This document shows, one piece after another, positions 5,361-5,367 of a DNA stretch of 5,367 nt. The stretch is from Halobacteriales archaeon. Its GTDB lineage: Archaea; Thermoplasmatota; E2; JACPAO01; JAHFTW01. Every line of letters starts with the position of its first letter. The stretch's first letter is position 1. Made by a program: the position numbers and the translations under genes. The stretch is from NCBI GenBank assembly GCA_020201445.1, contig JAIVGU010000237.1, forward strand, positions 1-5,367. The letters are read 5' to 3'. The notes beneath the pieces were generated by a model, which was given only the letters and a program-made list of their open reading frames with translations, was not told the DNA's origin and did no database searches.

Positions 5361-5367
5361 CTATATG
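5361..5367 (-). promoter_or_regulatory. TATA-like box of the tRNA-Gly promoter
   Basis: On the minus strand the sequence reads CATATAG, the most AT-rich spot upstream of the tRNA. Its centre is about 35 bases before the first tRNA base, which would give a transcript starting some eight bases upstream of the mature 5' end, normal for archaeal tRNA promoters. Any BRE element would lie beyond the window edge. Confidence 0.5.

Noticed and set aside
1..5367. CRISPR array or insertion sequence
   Set aside because: No regularly spaced direct repeats, transposase-like product or terminal inverted repeats are visible.

Overview
The window is very GC-rich and looks archaeal. A tRNA-Gly gene on the minus strand has no encoded CCA, a TATA-like box about 35 bases upstream and a T-run directly downstream. 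The first large gene is followed by a long pyrimidine/T tract, the usual archaeal type of terminator. The second large gene ends in a short hydrophobic helix plus RRKR, resembling the C-terminal anchors of archaeal surface proteins. A high-GC euryarchaeon, possibly Thermoplasmatota-like, fits best, but the lineage is inference; no phylogenetic marker protein is present.

Layout: 1-114 may hold the tail of an upstream gene (weak). 115-273 is a lower-GC, hairpin-rich leader. 274-1359 encodes a secreted 361-residue protein with eight cysteines and no recognised family. 1377-1415 is a pyrimidine/T-rich terminator. 1416-1595 contains two exact palindromes, a possible TATA element and a nested stem structure directly before the next start. 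1596-5102 encodes a 1168-residue surface protein: signal peptide, unassigned helical ectodomain, transmembrane segment, basic loop, second signal-like hydrophobic segment, predicted seven-bladed beta-propeller, about four Ig-like modules and a C-terminal membrane anchor. 5103-5258 is a convergent intergenic region with a strong 13-bp hairpin. 5259-5329 is tRNA-Gly(GCC), facing back towards the large gene.

Both protein genes encode exported products with similar signal peptides starting MRT, so the window reads as a small cell-envelope locus. A strong terminator-like tract and a separate promoter-like region lie between the two genes, so they are probably transcribed independently rather than as an operon. 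The most interesting points are the apparent joining of two complete surface-protein layouts in the large gene, and the structured, palindrome-rich leaders before both genes.
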